Notes under the pieces: model-generated
Told to the model about the DNA's origin: nothing
Databases searched by the model: none
Seen by the model: only the letters and a program-made list of their open reading frames with translations
Program-made: the position numbers and the translations under genes
From: Nitzschia sp. DOCU1
Taxonomy: Eukaryota; Bacillariophyta; Bacillariophyceae; Bacillariales; Bacillariaceae
DNA length: 64,000 nucleotides
NCBI GenBank assembly: GCA_951394045.1
Contig: OX595989.1
Span: 2,170,001-2,234,000 of the forward strand
Reading direction: 5' to 3'
Shown here: positions 10,098 through 19,905 of the stretch, piece by piece
How positions within the stretch are numbered: the first letter of the stretch is position 1
Layout: every line of letters starts with the position of its first letter

Positions 10098-12248
10098 ATG
10101 AATGTAAAAAGCCAAGTTCAGGAGGTCGCCACCTGGTACTTTGCCCATGTGGACAGTTTCAGTCCAAACTACGACAATGTCCAACGATATCTTCGCGGTC
10201 CCCTCATTGCTCTGACGGTGAACAACGTGTTGCCAGCCACGTCGGCTGGAAACTCCAAAGTGGCGGCTATGCCGCCACCCGTAGTAGTGACGGAACAAGA
10301 AGAGGAAGAAAAGAAGTCTAACAGCAGCGGCGATTGGAGGGACTATTTGGCGTCGCCTACGAATAATGGCGGTGAATTAACAGCCACCACACCCGACGAC
10401 TTTCGCCGCCCCTCCACACAGGCCAGTGAAAAGGCACAAGAAGCTTATCAGAAATTGTCGAGGCGTACGCAGGCTCGAATGGAAGCGTTCTTGGCAGGTT
10501 GTGCGTTAGCGGCACCCAATGAATTATTTGCGAGTTCCAAGAAGCACACAGACCAGCAGCCGAGTGACCTAGTCTCGTTGCGAGAGGGTCTTTCGGGCTT
10601 TGGGATTACCTCGGCCGCCTCGACATCGTCCAAAATAGGGACACAATCTGGTAGTTTAATCCGAAATATTTCTACTGCGAGTTCAAGTGGGTCGCTTCAA
10701 CCGCGCCCTCAGATTCAGGAAGAAGATTTGGTGCTTCGTTTGGAGTTGTACATTCGAACACTCCAACGAGTGAAGAATATCGGCGAAGATTGCGTTATCG
10801 CTATGGAACCACCCAAGTCTATCAAAGCAAGGGCACGTGTTATCACCCATGCATTTGTGGTTACGGCTGGTACGGTCCGAAATTTGCGCCATGTCTTGAC
10901 ACGACTTTTGAATTGTTTGACCATGGAGGTGTTGGCGGTGGAAGTTTTATCGGATGAAGTCAAAAAGGTCATTCGTCGAATCGTATCGGAATATGAGCAT
11001 GGGACTTCCTTTGCGTCTTTGGCTTTCCTTTCGACGCCAGAAAGCAATGCGGATTCTCTCTTAACACCTTTGATTGTGAAGTACCTTCGGTATCTACAGA
11101 CAAGCTGGGAACAGGTTATTTCAGGATGTGAGCTCGAGCGCATGTTGACTCGAGCTTTGGATCCGGAAATGAGAAATCTTTTCAAGACGATTGAATTCCG
11201 GTCCATCGGTCACTTGCTGGAAGTCTGCCACGAACAACGGGCCAAGCTGCAACACATTGAACTGGCGCCTCATGTTTGCGCTGTCGCAGACAATATCAAC
11301 AACTTGATTCACAGCAAAGATGCCCTGCGTCAAGCTCTCCGCGATCTTCAAAGAGAAATCATTACTGTAAATGGCCATGTTCTACCGCCTGTGAGTAGCC
11401 GCAAGGAGCTCTTGAATGTTTTGCATCAAACGTTGAATTCTCGCACTTTGACCGCAGCCGAGCGCCACCCGCATCGTCGTCGGCACGGAAAGAAGAAACA
11501 TGGTCCGCCCCGTCACAAGGTCAATTCACTTGGCGAAAACAACCCGTCTGTCAATAGCGTGTCGACACCAAAATCAAAGGAAAACAAAGTCAACACGCCG
11601 GAGACTCCCGACACACCAAAGTCCTTGGACGATAGTGGCTATTTCTTGTCATCCGAGGCAGATTCATCGGCCATTTTGTCAGATACCCCAGACGATTCAT
11701 CCCTTTCCGAAGAAGCCTCGACTCCTGATGCCAAAGTCCGCCGACGCAATTTCCACGTGTCCACCATTGATTTGTTGACTCGGCGTCTGTTGATTGCGGC
11801 CAGTCGAACGGGCAACGGCGGAGATGCCTACTTTGTCGTTCGGGACCTATTTGGTGGAGAGGATGTCGAAGTTGTCCCAACCAATCAGTTTCCTCTCCAA
11901 AGTCGAATGGTCCGACCTGGCACAATTGACATTTTGGTGCGACTGGCCTCGGTCACTATCAAGTGTCACCAATCCTTTGATATCTATCCGAAGTCGTTGG
12001 TGGGAGAGTGCGAACCGTTGATTCAATTCCATACCACTACTACGGAAACCATTTCGCTCCAAGAAATTCGATCGACTGACGGAGGAGACGAGGAAGAGGA
12101 TGGTGGCAAAACACCGGACCGTAAAGTGAAACCCGGCAGTGCCATGTTAGTTTTGCAAGAGCAACACGATTCCAGAACGGGATGGCGAACGATTTCCATT
12201 CGACCCGCCATTTACGAAAAAGTAGAAGTCTGGGGAACACCAAGTTAA
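10098..12248 (+). CDS. Large helical protein of unknown function
   Basis: Single exon, 716 aa from the ATG at 10098 (MNVKSQVQEVATWYF). I do not recognise the family. A Ser/Thr/Glu-rich disordered stretch (~60-120) is followed by a long helical block (~210-450: LVLRLELYIRTLQRVKNIG ... VITHAFVVTAGTVRNLRHVL). Next comes a basic/Ser-Thr-Pro-rich linker (HPHRRRHGKKKHG, then several TP/SP sites that could be phosphorylated). The C-terminal domain is beta-rich (FHVSTIDLLTRRLLIAASRTG ... WRTISIRPAIYEKVEVWG). No signal peptide, no membrane segment. A cytosolic scaffold role would fit the architecture, but this is only inference. Confidence 0.65.
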   Translation: MNVKSQVQEVATWYFAHVDSFSPNYDNVQRYLRGPLIALTVNNVLPATSAGNSKVAAMPPPVVVTEQEEEEKKSNSSGDWRDYLASPTNNGGELTATTPDDFRRPSTQASEKAQEAYQKLSRRTQARMEAFLAGCALAAPNELFASSKKHTDQQPSDLVSLREGLSGFGITSAASTSSKIGTQSGSLIRNISTASSSGSLQPRPQIQEEDLVLRLELYIRTLQRVKNIGEDCVIAMEPPKSIKARARVITHAFVVTAGTVRNLRHVLTRLLNCLTMEVLAVEVLSDEVKKVIRRIVSEYEHGTSFASLAFLSTPESNADSLLTPLIVKYLRYLQTSWEQVISGCELERMLTRALDPEMRNLFKTIEFRSIGHLLEVCHEQRAKLQHIELAPHVCAVADNINNLIHSKDALRQALRDLQREIITVNGHVLPPVSSRKELLNVLHQTLNSRTLTAAERHPHRRRHGKKKHGPPRHKVNSLGENNPSVNSVSTPKSKENKVNTPETPDTPKSLDDSGYFLSSEADSSAILSDTPDDSSLSEEASTPDAKVRRRNFHVSTIDLLTRRLLIAASRTGNGGDAYFVVRDLFGGEDVEVVPTNQFPLQSRMVRPGTIDILVRLASVTIKCHQSFDIYPKSLVGECEPLIQFHTTTTETISLQEIRSTDGGDEEEDGGKTPDRKVKPGSAMLVLQEQHDSRTGWRTISIRPAIYEKVEVWGTPS

Positions 12249-12559
12249 AAAGTGTAAAGTTTTAACACACCCATCCAAACCTTGTAACAAAATTAATGGT
12301 AGGTCCAAAAAACTTCATCAAAGCTGCAGTATACAGTATTCGGCGGTTCCTACAGCCATTTGGCTGACTCGAGTAGTTGAGCCAGTGCGAATAATGGATC
12401 CTAATGCAGCCCCCCCCCCCCCCCCCCCCGGGTCGACATTCCGCAGGGGCGAATCCACCCGCTATACAGTAGCAGCATCCAAAATGAATGCAATCGCCAC
12501 CACGACTTATGATTGTTGTGATGGTACTAGTCTGAATCCACTATTGTCCCACAGCACTA
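12249..12559. other. Intergenic with poly-C run
   Basis: 3' flanks of two convergent genes. It contains a 20-base poly-C run at 12410-12429, followed directly by GGGTCGAC. No gene seen. Confidence 0.6.
12410..12429 (+). repeat. Poly-C homopolymer, 20 bases
   Basis: An uninterrupted run of 20 C, followed by GGGTCGAC. Length in such runs is unreliable in most sequencing, so the exact count should be treated with caution. A second poly-C run lies 0.9 kb away. Confidence 0.9.
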
Positions 12560-13099
12560 TCATGAGGAATAAATGCCCAAATAATCTTCCTTGGCCACAT
12601 TCGCACTGAGTTGTGCCATGAAATGATTTCCCTTGGCCATGCCGTGTGCCTCGATTCGCATTCCCTCCATGCCTTTTACCATGTCTTTGGAAAGTATTAA
12701 CTTGTTCTTTTTGGTGGCCTCGTCTAAAATTTGGAGTGCCTGCTGAGGCTTTTGCAATACATACAATTCGTGACACGCCCGACTCAGGTAGGCGGGACCA
12801 TACTCCTCCAAAGCCTTCCATTCTTGTAAGGCTTCTTGGATCTTGCCCTCTTGATACAATTGCTTGGCTTGGTCGTATCGCGTCTGAGCGGGCGGTGGGG
12901 GAAGAATCCATTTTCGCAGCGCCCAAAGCAACAACCGAATCCCTCCTCCCAATACCATGAGCGTCAGGGCGAGTGGAACTAGAATGTTGCGAACAAACGA
13001 ATGGGCAGTTTCGAGCAAAATCTCGGCCAAATCTCCGCGTTTCAAAAAATCCGCCAAGATCTTGGCCAAGGAGGACGCTAATTTTCGTCCTGGAGCCAT
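12560..13099 (-). CDS. TPR-like membrane-anchored protein
   Basis: Single exon, 179 aa, ATG at 13099. A predicted amphipathic N-terminus is followed by one transmembrane segment (about 37-60, ILVPLALTLMVLGGGIRLLLWAL) and a Pro-rich hinge (PPPPAQ). The soluble part is helical with TPR-like spacing (YDQAKQLYQEGKIQEALQEW; ALQILDEATKK). TPR proteins of this layout usually act as adaptors at organelle membranes, but no partner is indicated. The basic, Ser/Leu-rich N-terminus could also serve as a mitochondrial targeting sequence. Identity of the family is unknown. Confidence 0.65.
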   Translation of the reverse strand: MAPGRKLASSLAKILADFLKRGDLAEILLETAHSFVRNILVPLALTLMVLGGGIRLLLWALRKWILPPPPAQTRYDQAKQLYQEGKIQEALQEWKALEEYGPAYLSRACHELYVLQKPQQALQILDEATKKNKLILSKDMVKGMEGMRIEAHGMAKGNHFMAQLSANVAKEDYLGIYSS

Positions 13100-13198
13100 G
13101 ATTGCTAGTTGCCAAACAGTAAGAACTTGCTTCTAGGAATAGCAAAGGGGCGGCACTCGGTAAAGCTGATATGTTTGCAACAATCGTCTTCGTCGTCT

Positions 13199-13318
13199 CT
13201 ACAACAGCTCCATGAGCATGGTCGGCAGCAACTTGATGGATGCTGCCACAATGAAAAACGCGATCTTTGCGATGGTCTTTTCGCTTGAAGATTGAGGGGG
13301 ACGACTGATTTGACTCAT
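13199..13318 (-). CDS. Possible 39-aa membrane micro-protein
   Basis: ATG at 13318, TAG at 13199-13201. The peptide has a polar N-terminal half ([18 protein letters not shown]) and a hydrophobic C-terminal segment ([21 protein letters not shown]), a layout like small tail-anchored subunits of organelle complexes. It lies head-to-head with DRE2 and upstream of the TPR-like gene on the same strand. Chance occurrence is quite possible at this length; conservation would decide. Confidence 0.3.
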   Translation of the reverse strand: MSQISRPPQSSSEKTIAKIAFFIVAASIKLLPTMLMELL

Positions 13319-13332
13319 TATTGGGGGATCCT

Positions 13333-13346
13333 CCCCCCCCCCCCCC
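13333..13346 (+). repeat. Poly-C homopolymer, 14 bases
   Basis: Fourteen C followed by GGGCCGAG, in the 5' flank shared by DRE2 and the micro-protein candidate. Like the run at 12410, it is preceded by GGATCCT and ends in CCCGGG. Confidence 0.85.
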
Positions 13347-13553
13347 GGGCCGAGTTCGGACCGACGTTCCGTCTGTTCTGTCCGCCAGTCCGACCACGAA
13401 CACAAACCCGAACGCCTTTCGTCGTTTCGCATCATCGTCGCCGCCATTTTCTTCGAACGGCCGCAGTTTCGATCGCATTCTTTTCTCCAAAGGTCACAAC
13501 ACTTCGTCTTGTGCCATTTCAGATCATTTACTAACACACCTATCACCATTATC

Positions 13554-14321
13554 ATGACTGGAGGATCCGACCCATCCAAGACCTTTTCGATTTGCCTGCA
13601 CATCGGCAGTGCGGCTAGCAGTGATGCGGGTGCCTTTACGAAACTCTTGGCGGCCTCCTCTGCTGCCGACGTTGCGGCATCGCGACAAGGCCTGGCAGCA
13701 TCGTCCTTGGATGCACTATTGATGGTCGTTTCCGCGCAAGATCTTGCCAAGCCTGACGTCTTTCAGCCCATGGAACTAGCCAACTGGGTTTCGGTATTGA
13801 CGCCTACGGCGTCGGTAGCGATTCAAGTCGTGGGGGATTGCCAGGATTTACAGCCCGTCCATACAGCGTTCTTGTTGGCAGGATTGGCGTCGGCATCGGA
13901 ACGACGAACGGTAGATGGAAGTCGAATCTTGACTGCCAAGCGTAAACCAGCAGTAGTGACAAGTGCGGCTCCTCTTGCCAAAAGGGGACCTGCTGTGACT
14001 GTCAATTTGGACGAAGACGAAGATATGATTAATGAAGATGATTTGTTAGAGGATGACGTGCTCGCTCCTCCTCCTGCCATGGGGGCTCGAACGGCGGGAG
14101 ATGACTGTGATGGACGAAAACCGTGTGACAACTGCACTTGTGGACGAGCCGACGAGCAGGGGGCGGCAGCTCCCCAGAAAAGGGAGAACGCGCCGTCCAG
14201 TTCGTGTGGTAAATGCCACTTGGGCGATGCCTTTCGTTGTGCTTCGTGCCCGTACCTGGGTAAGCCTGCTTTCAAGCCTGGAGAAGAACACCTGGTGCTA
14301 GATCTAGCAGACGACTTGTAG
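13554..14321 (+). CDS. DRE2: Anamorsin/DRE2, cytosolic Fe-S cluster assembly factor
   Basis: Single exon, 255 aa, ATG at 13554. Dre2 accepts electrons from Tah18/Ndor1 in the early step of cytosolic iron-sulfur assembly (CIA). The N-terminal half is the degenerate domain found in the family (Ala/Ser-rich, [11 protein letters not shown]), followed by an acidic linker ([17 protein letters not shown]). The C-terminal CIAPIN1 domain carries both metal motifs. Motif A is C-x5-C-x2-C-x-C (C185, C191, C194, C196, in [10 protein letters not shown]). Motif B is C-x2-C-x7-C-x2-C (C218, C221, C229, C232, in [17 protein letters not shown]). This is the intact outer copy of a duplicated segment; a broken second copy lies at 19441-19905. 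It converges on the first SNF2 helicase, 109 bp away. Confidence 0.93.
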   Translation: MTGGSDPSKTFSICLHIGSAASSDAGAFTKLLAASSAADVAASRQGLAASSLDALLMVVSAQDLAKPDVFQPMELANWVSVLTPTASVAIQVVGDCQDLQPVHTAFLLAGLASASERRTVDGSRILTAKRKPAVVTSAAPLAKRGPAVTVNLDEDEDMINEDDLLEDDVLAPPPAMGARTAGDDCDGRKPCDNCTCGRADEQGAAAPQKRENAPSSSCGKCHLGDAFRCASCPYLGKPAFKPGEEHLVLDLADDL

Positions 14322-14430
14322 TGGCATCCGAGGACGGTAGAAGGCTCTAGTAATATATGATAGACTATTGATGAATCACAGAGGCGTTCGCAACAGTCCA
14401 ATCTCACTCTGACTCGACCGCAGCAGACTA

Positions 14431-17400
14431 CTAGACGATTCCATCGTTACCGTAAGATAGTACCATATCGGCAACAGCTTCACTTGAGGCTCCCGAATCG
14501 TCGTTGTTGCCGTGCACAATGCCTTCGACTCCAAAGAGCAAGTTGAAATCATCAGTCATCATTTGGACCTTGTCACTCTTCAGATTGCCAGCCGGACCAA
14601 CAGGAGCGGCGACACCGTCACTTTCTTCTGATCCCGAGCTACCATACTTTCTCTTCAAAAATTTCAAAAGACGGGTCTCAATAGAATCCTCGTGAACCAA
14701 GCGGATGATTTCGACCTTACGCTTTTGTCCAAGGCGGTGAACACGGCCAATCGCCTGTTTTTCCAACGCAGGATTGAGGCAAGGCTCCATCAAAAATACT
14801 CGATTAGCTTGGGTCAAGTTGATACCAACCGCACCAGCTCTAAGTCAATCCAGAAGAAACGGTGAGACAAAGGGTCGAACAAACCAAAGGAAAATCCAAA
14901 ACCATTGAAGACAAAAACACACCTCATACTCAATAGAAATACAGTCGTGGGCGGGTCCAACTGAAAGTCGTGCAATGCTTTTGCACGTTGCTGCATGGAC
15001 ATGTCTCCTTTCAAGGTACGGTACTGGAATCCGTGCTTGGGGAGCTCTTGTTGCAGCCATTCAAGTGTTGTGCCGAATTGAGAAAAAACCAAACTCTTAC
15101 CTACAACAAGAGAGAAATATGTTTAGAAGTGGAAGATGAAAGACTTCGAAGGTACCACCAGTACGCCAAACCAAACATACTTGTTGCATCCGAATCACGC
15201 GCGCGTTTGAGCGCCTTGATTAGCATCTTCGCCTTGCTAGTGAATTCAAACGACGAATACTTGACAAGCTTCTTCTTTCGTGCGACAGCTTCGTCTTCCT
15301 CGTCGCCGACGTCCTCTTCTTCCCCGTCCTTTCTCGGAAGCGGGTATTTCCCGCCAGAACATGCAACTCGAAGGGGCATGAGCTTCTGCGAAAGCTTAAG
15401 GTAGTTTCTAGCAATAGATCTTGAATCGTTGTTTTTGCAAAATGAAACATAAAAGTCGCGGACTGAAGTCTCGACACTGTCGTACTCGGCCTTTTCGGCC
15501 TCCGAAAATTTGATGGTGATAGTACGCTCCGTCTGGTAACAAGAAACGAAATACAGGTTAGAACCAGTACGGATGCATCCATTGGACTGCTAGCTGTCGG
15601 AAAAGCGAATAATCATACCTTCTTTGGGAGGGACATCAAAGTGGTCTCCGTGCCACGATACTTTTGCTTTTGGGAGTGGCGAATCAAGAGACCGCCCAAA
15701 AGGAAAGGGACGAGAGCCGGCTGCGGTGGTTCTCCGTTCCCGACGATTGCCCGTACCAACTCGTCCGCGTGCTCAATGCCAAGAATCTTGAGTTGATTTG
15801 TGAGATCCTGGAAACCAGTGTTCAAAGGTGTGCCTGGGCAAAGAAAGGGGTGAGGTTCACTGCTGAAAGCAACTCAATGAAGCGCATTCGAACAAACGTA
15901 CCAGACACAAGCCACTTATGATCAGCAACCAGACTTGATACAGCGCTTGACATCGCGGTGCTTCCCTCCCGCAACATGTGGCCCTCGTCACAAATCATAC
16001 GCCACCAACGAACTTGTTCGAGTGGTGCGCAGTAATCCTCACCACCCTTTTTGGCATGATACGTTGCATCAGAGGCCAGCACTTGGTACGTAGTCACGAC
16101 AATCGAGTTTCGCGAAAGAAACCAGGCATCGCGTTTTCTACCCGCACCATAGTACCGATATATCAGACCGGGATCCTTCAGCTTCGACTTGGCTTCTTCA
16201 ACCCATTGTCCAACCAAAGAAACGGGGCACTACGAGTGACCAACCAACGCAACAGAAAGTGCGGTGAGATGCTGGTGTCGACACTGGGACACCGTAGTCA
16301 TGCATGTACTTACAATGACCAATGTACCGCGAGAGAGGATTCGGCCTCGCTTCCTGTTGAAAATCGACGTCTTTTGATAGAGAGACTTGTCCCATGGAGT
16401 CGGTATGGTGAGTTTCTCCAAGTTCGTAATCGAGCTACCGGAAACTGGCTTTTCTGGAGCTGGATTCTCGAGAATCAACGCAAGACTTATCACAGTCTTG
16501 CCGAGACCCATCTCCTCGGCCAGGAAGCCACCACGAACAAGTTCTGGAGGGCCGCGACGGAAACGGCCCAGGAGAGGATTGAAATAGACATCGTTGCCAT
16601 CTTTTCCAGTAGGATCTTCCGGAAGCTTTCCCCAGAACCACATCTGGACGCCACCCTCCATAGTCTCCCGCTCCAGTGCCCATTGCAGTGTTTGACGTTG
16701 AAACTCAAGGAGTTCAACGTTCAATCCATCAACGAAGCCATAATCCTTATGGCCAAGATTTTCCATCATTTCCATCGATTGCTGGACGGAAAGTTCGTAG
16801 CGTTCTTGTTTGAGACAAAAATTGACAAAGCAACTCGGAACAGTACCCAGAGTCCTTTCTTCCTCAGATCTGTGAAAAACTTCTCCGAACTCGAATCTTT
16901 GCAGCTTAGGCTGGACGTGAAAGCAAGCAGAAATTCCGACCCCCCACGAAGAAATCTTAGCCGAATAAAATCGGCGGAAAAGGTCAGAGAAAGAAGCAGA
17001 GTACTGTGGACAAAGCAACCCTTGATGAGCGTCTCCCGTGCTGCCCAGTAGCCTCAACTTTGCCTTTGTCGGACCTGAGGCTTGCCCATAAGCCTTGCCA
17101 ATGTCCAAAAGTCTCTGCTTCACTTCCGTTCCAACAAACGTAAGGTAGTTGCCCTGACATGAGAGGTCCACAGAAGTAAGGGCTAAGTCTGTTATATTCA
17201 ATGGGAAAATCCCAAACCAAATTCCCAAAATGGTCCGAATGTCTTCAGGTCGGCTAGGAGATGAGAAGGCAGTGCGTGCAATATGGATGCCGATGCGTAG
17301 GGTCTAGAGAGGTAAGAAAAGGAGCATGATAGTGAGTGTAGATCTGAATAGCATCTTCAGAACAGACAAAGTTTCTGACCCCATGTCGAGCAGTTTTGTC

Positions 17401-18492
17401 CCAAGAGGCTTTGATCTCACACACAGTGTGGCTGCATAATGCAGCACACCGCAGTAGGTCACAATCTTGCTCGGTTTGAACGAGTATAGCGTCTGCCTCC
17501 AGTTCATCATCATCATCATCATCATCCAGTAGATACTCATGTTCCAGTATATCGTCAATGCCCCACTTAGCTGCAGATGCCAGCTTCACCATATCTGCAA
17601 TGCTCTCAAGCTCTGGATTTGGCCCGATTTGATTTTGAAACACTTGCTCTTCCATTTCACCTGTGTTGGCAAAGCTGTCACGGTAGCGATCTCTGAGCGC
17701 ATAGGGCAAAATTGTATATTTCACTTCTCGATAGCCGAGAAATAGACCTTCTTCATTTTTGATGACTGGAGTGGCCTTATCTTTTCCGAAATCCTTCACC
17801 TTGTCAGTAGACGGCTTCACATCATGGGCCGAAGCAGCCTGAGGGAATGTCGTAGTCGTCCCATCATGGGCACTAGCGGAGGTAGGAGGCAAGCTAGCCG
17901 AGCCCGTGGCTTTGTAAATTGACCGCTGGGTCTTCCAGAAGGCAACCGCAGCATTGCCACAGCAGTGATTGAACTTCCCTAGACCTGGAAAACCCGAATG
18001 CCATGACTTGCAGCTCTTTGCCGGGCAGTCACAAACATAGCAGTAGCACATATCGCAGCATTGCTGATTTTGCTCGAGAGTCTCGTCGGTGTAGTTTCGC
18101 TCAAAATTGAAAGACGACTTGTCAAACTTGAATTGCGTACAATCTTGACGCAAGTGCGGCAGTCGAGTCTCGTTCCTGGCTCCAACAATTTCGATGCCAT
18201 CGTCCGCTGCAGTTGAGGGCATCCGTGCAACTGGCAAAACAGGCTGGGTGGTAGGCTCGACAATCTCCAGGCCGTCGGCATTGAGATCCAGCTTGATGGA
18301 AGTATCGCTTTCTTTTCGTTCAGATTTGACCTTCGCGCCTTCCTTTCGTTCCGATTTGACTTTCTTCGATGTCGTGTCACAGGCGAGACTCTTGCGGACA
18401 TCTCCGAGGCGTTGCTTCTGCTCGTCGTCGGAATCATCTTCCGTGATATCAATGCAGATTACGCTGTCCGGCGAAGGGCGTTTCTTGGACAT
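14431..18492 (-). CDS. SNF2-family helicase (RAD5/RAD16-like), copy 1
   Basis: Seven exons: 18492-17380, 17303-16314, 16229-15902, 15833-15619, 15532-15181, 15100-14923, 14839-14431; 1194 aa with frame intact. It is a DNA-dependent ATPase of the SNF2 class, likely nuclear. The N-terminus is acidic and basic by turns (MSKKRPSPDSV, KKVKSERKE) and has a Cys/His cluster (about 125-195: CDMCYCYVCDCPAKSC ... HCC), probably zinc-binding. Helicase motifs: I EEMGLGKT (~636), II DEGH (~782), III-like WLVSGTPLNTG, IV-like SLVFSQF, V AGAVGINLTQANRVFL, VI QAIGRVHRLGQ (~1087). The DEGH box and short inter-lobe region recall the RAD5/RAD16/HLTF branch, but no RING finger is inserted. Intron 1 has a weak donor (GTCAGA at 17379-17374) where copy 2 has GTAAGT. 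Confidence 0.88.
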
Positions 18493-18893
18493 GGTATAGT
18501 ATTGAGACAAAAAACAATCAATCGATTCATGCAAACAGCAACAAATGCCGGAGCTCTTTTCAGCTAATGCTTTGAGAGAGATCTCGATTGGAAGCAAGAA
18601 GAACAAGGGGCAAAGAGTTGCTCGCTTTTGGCATCGTCGCACCGTAGCCATTCCTGTAGAAATGCTACCAGAGCGGCATTGGCGGGTCTCTTCAAAGTAC
18701 ACAGTCCAGTGTCAAATTTGGCGCGTTTTGCTCTTCAGGTTATGGGGTGTACACTCATTTCTTTTGATTCGTACGAATACATTGTTCATTCTCCACACCC
18801 CACGTGGAAACTTCGATCTTCAACAAACATCATCAGCAGCCCAGCGGTATTCATTGAAACGGCAGGATGCTTATTTACTACGACAGCTCAATC
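18493..18893. promoter_or_regulatory. Duplicated divergent promoter, copy 1
   Basis: Upstream of SNF2 copy 1 and of the dead AAA copy. It aligns with 24296-24653 in patches. Shared pieces are GGTTATGGGG...CTCATTT..TTTGA near 18738 and CCCCACGTGGAA...GATCTT near 18798, including a CACGTG box at 18801-18806. Retention of these patches while the neighbouring pseudogene has decayed suggests they serve the SNF2 gene. This is inference from the two-copy comparison. Confidence 0.5.
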
Positions 18894-19440
18894 GCCGAGA
18901 GGAGCCTACTATCCTTGTCAACAATTGAGAAAGATGATGGATTAAACATTGAGTGGTGGATTGATCAATATGCTTCTGCTGTAAACTTGAACAGAGGTTG
19001 TTTTTGTCGCGGTGCCAGGAAGGTCTACGTGGGATCCTCCTGCAGCAACGAGACGACATCACATCAGAAGCCTTATTTCTCGGTGCTACGCTTTCTTTCT
19101 GAAGTCAAGCTATCCTACTAAACTTGATCCAGAGCCTTGTATTCTCAGGTTGTAGCCGCCCAAATCGTTACCCAATGCTTCTGCCATCGTCACGGCCTCC
19201 ACTTTGGTTCGGATCTTGCCGCCAGAAGAGGCACATTGTTATGCGAGATTCGGGCTGTCGAGTCGAGTCCATCCCTCTGCTTGGCAAATTCGACATCTAA
19301 TTTCCACCGCCTACTTTATGGAGAGCCTGCTAATGATTTTTCATTAGAGCCATTACAGGAGGACGTTGCTGTAATCACAATCCTGAGACCGAGAATTGTC
19401 GAATGTGAATGTTAATGCAATGTCGGCGCACCATTGAGAC
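18894..19440 (+). pseudogene. Truncated, decayed copy of the AAA ATPase gene
   Basis: Nucleotide-level similarity to 24837-25400, the N-terminal part of the intact AAA gene. Examples are LLSLSTIEKDDGLNIEWWIDQY (partial) near 18904 and TLVRILPPEE-like sequence near 19200, split among frames. It lacks the start codon and about the first 48 codons, has several internal deletions and frameshifts, and ends abruptly where DRE2-like sequence begins (~19440). It is therefore the broken right end of the first unit of the tandem duplication, not a gene. Confidence 0.85.
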
Positions 19441-19905
19441 TGGCAATTTTGCTCGTCGTTTCGGCGCAAGATCTCAGCAAACAAGATGTACTTCGTCCAT
19501 GGAAATAGCCAACTGGGAGTCCGTCTTGACGCCTACGTCGTGGCGATTCAAGTCGTGGGCGATTGCCAGAATTTACATCCCGCGGATATGGCGTTTTTGT
19601 TGGCAGGATTGCATCGACACGGGAACAACGAACGGTAGATGGAAGTCGAATCTTGGCTGCCAAGCGTAAACCAGCAGTAGTGACAAGTGCGGCTCCTCTT
19701 ATCAAAAAGGGACCTGTAGTGACTGTGCATTTGGACGAGGACGAAGACATGATTAATGAAGATTTGTTAGACGATTACATGCTGGATCCTCCTGCCACCC
19801 GAACGGCAGGACATGACGACATGACTGCGATGAGAAAAAGCCATGTGACAACCGTACTTGTGGACGAGCCAAAGAATAGGGGGTTGCCCCAAGAAAACTA
19901 CTAAA
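19441..19905 (+). pseudogene. DRE2: Truncated, decayed copy of DRE2
   Basis: Similar to 13715-14165 of the intact gene ([46 protein letters not shown]). It lacks about the first 53 codons, is frameshifted in several places, and both Cys motifs are lost: motif A is out of frame (near 19840-19865) and motif B is deleted, the sequence jumping to the 3' end of the neighbouring SNF2 gene. It cannot encode a working Dre2. Confidence 0.88.

Noticed and set aside
15978..17051. Plus-strand open frame of 357 codons
   Set aside because: Lies antisense to exons 2 and 3 of SNF2 copy 1 and spans their intron. It has no domain character, and similar antisense frames in copy 2 are broken.
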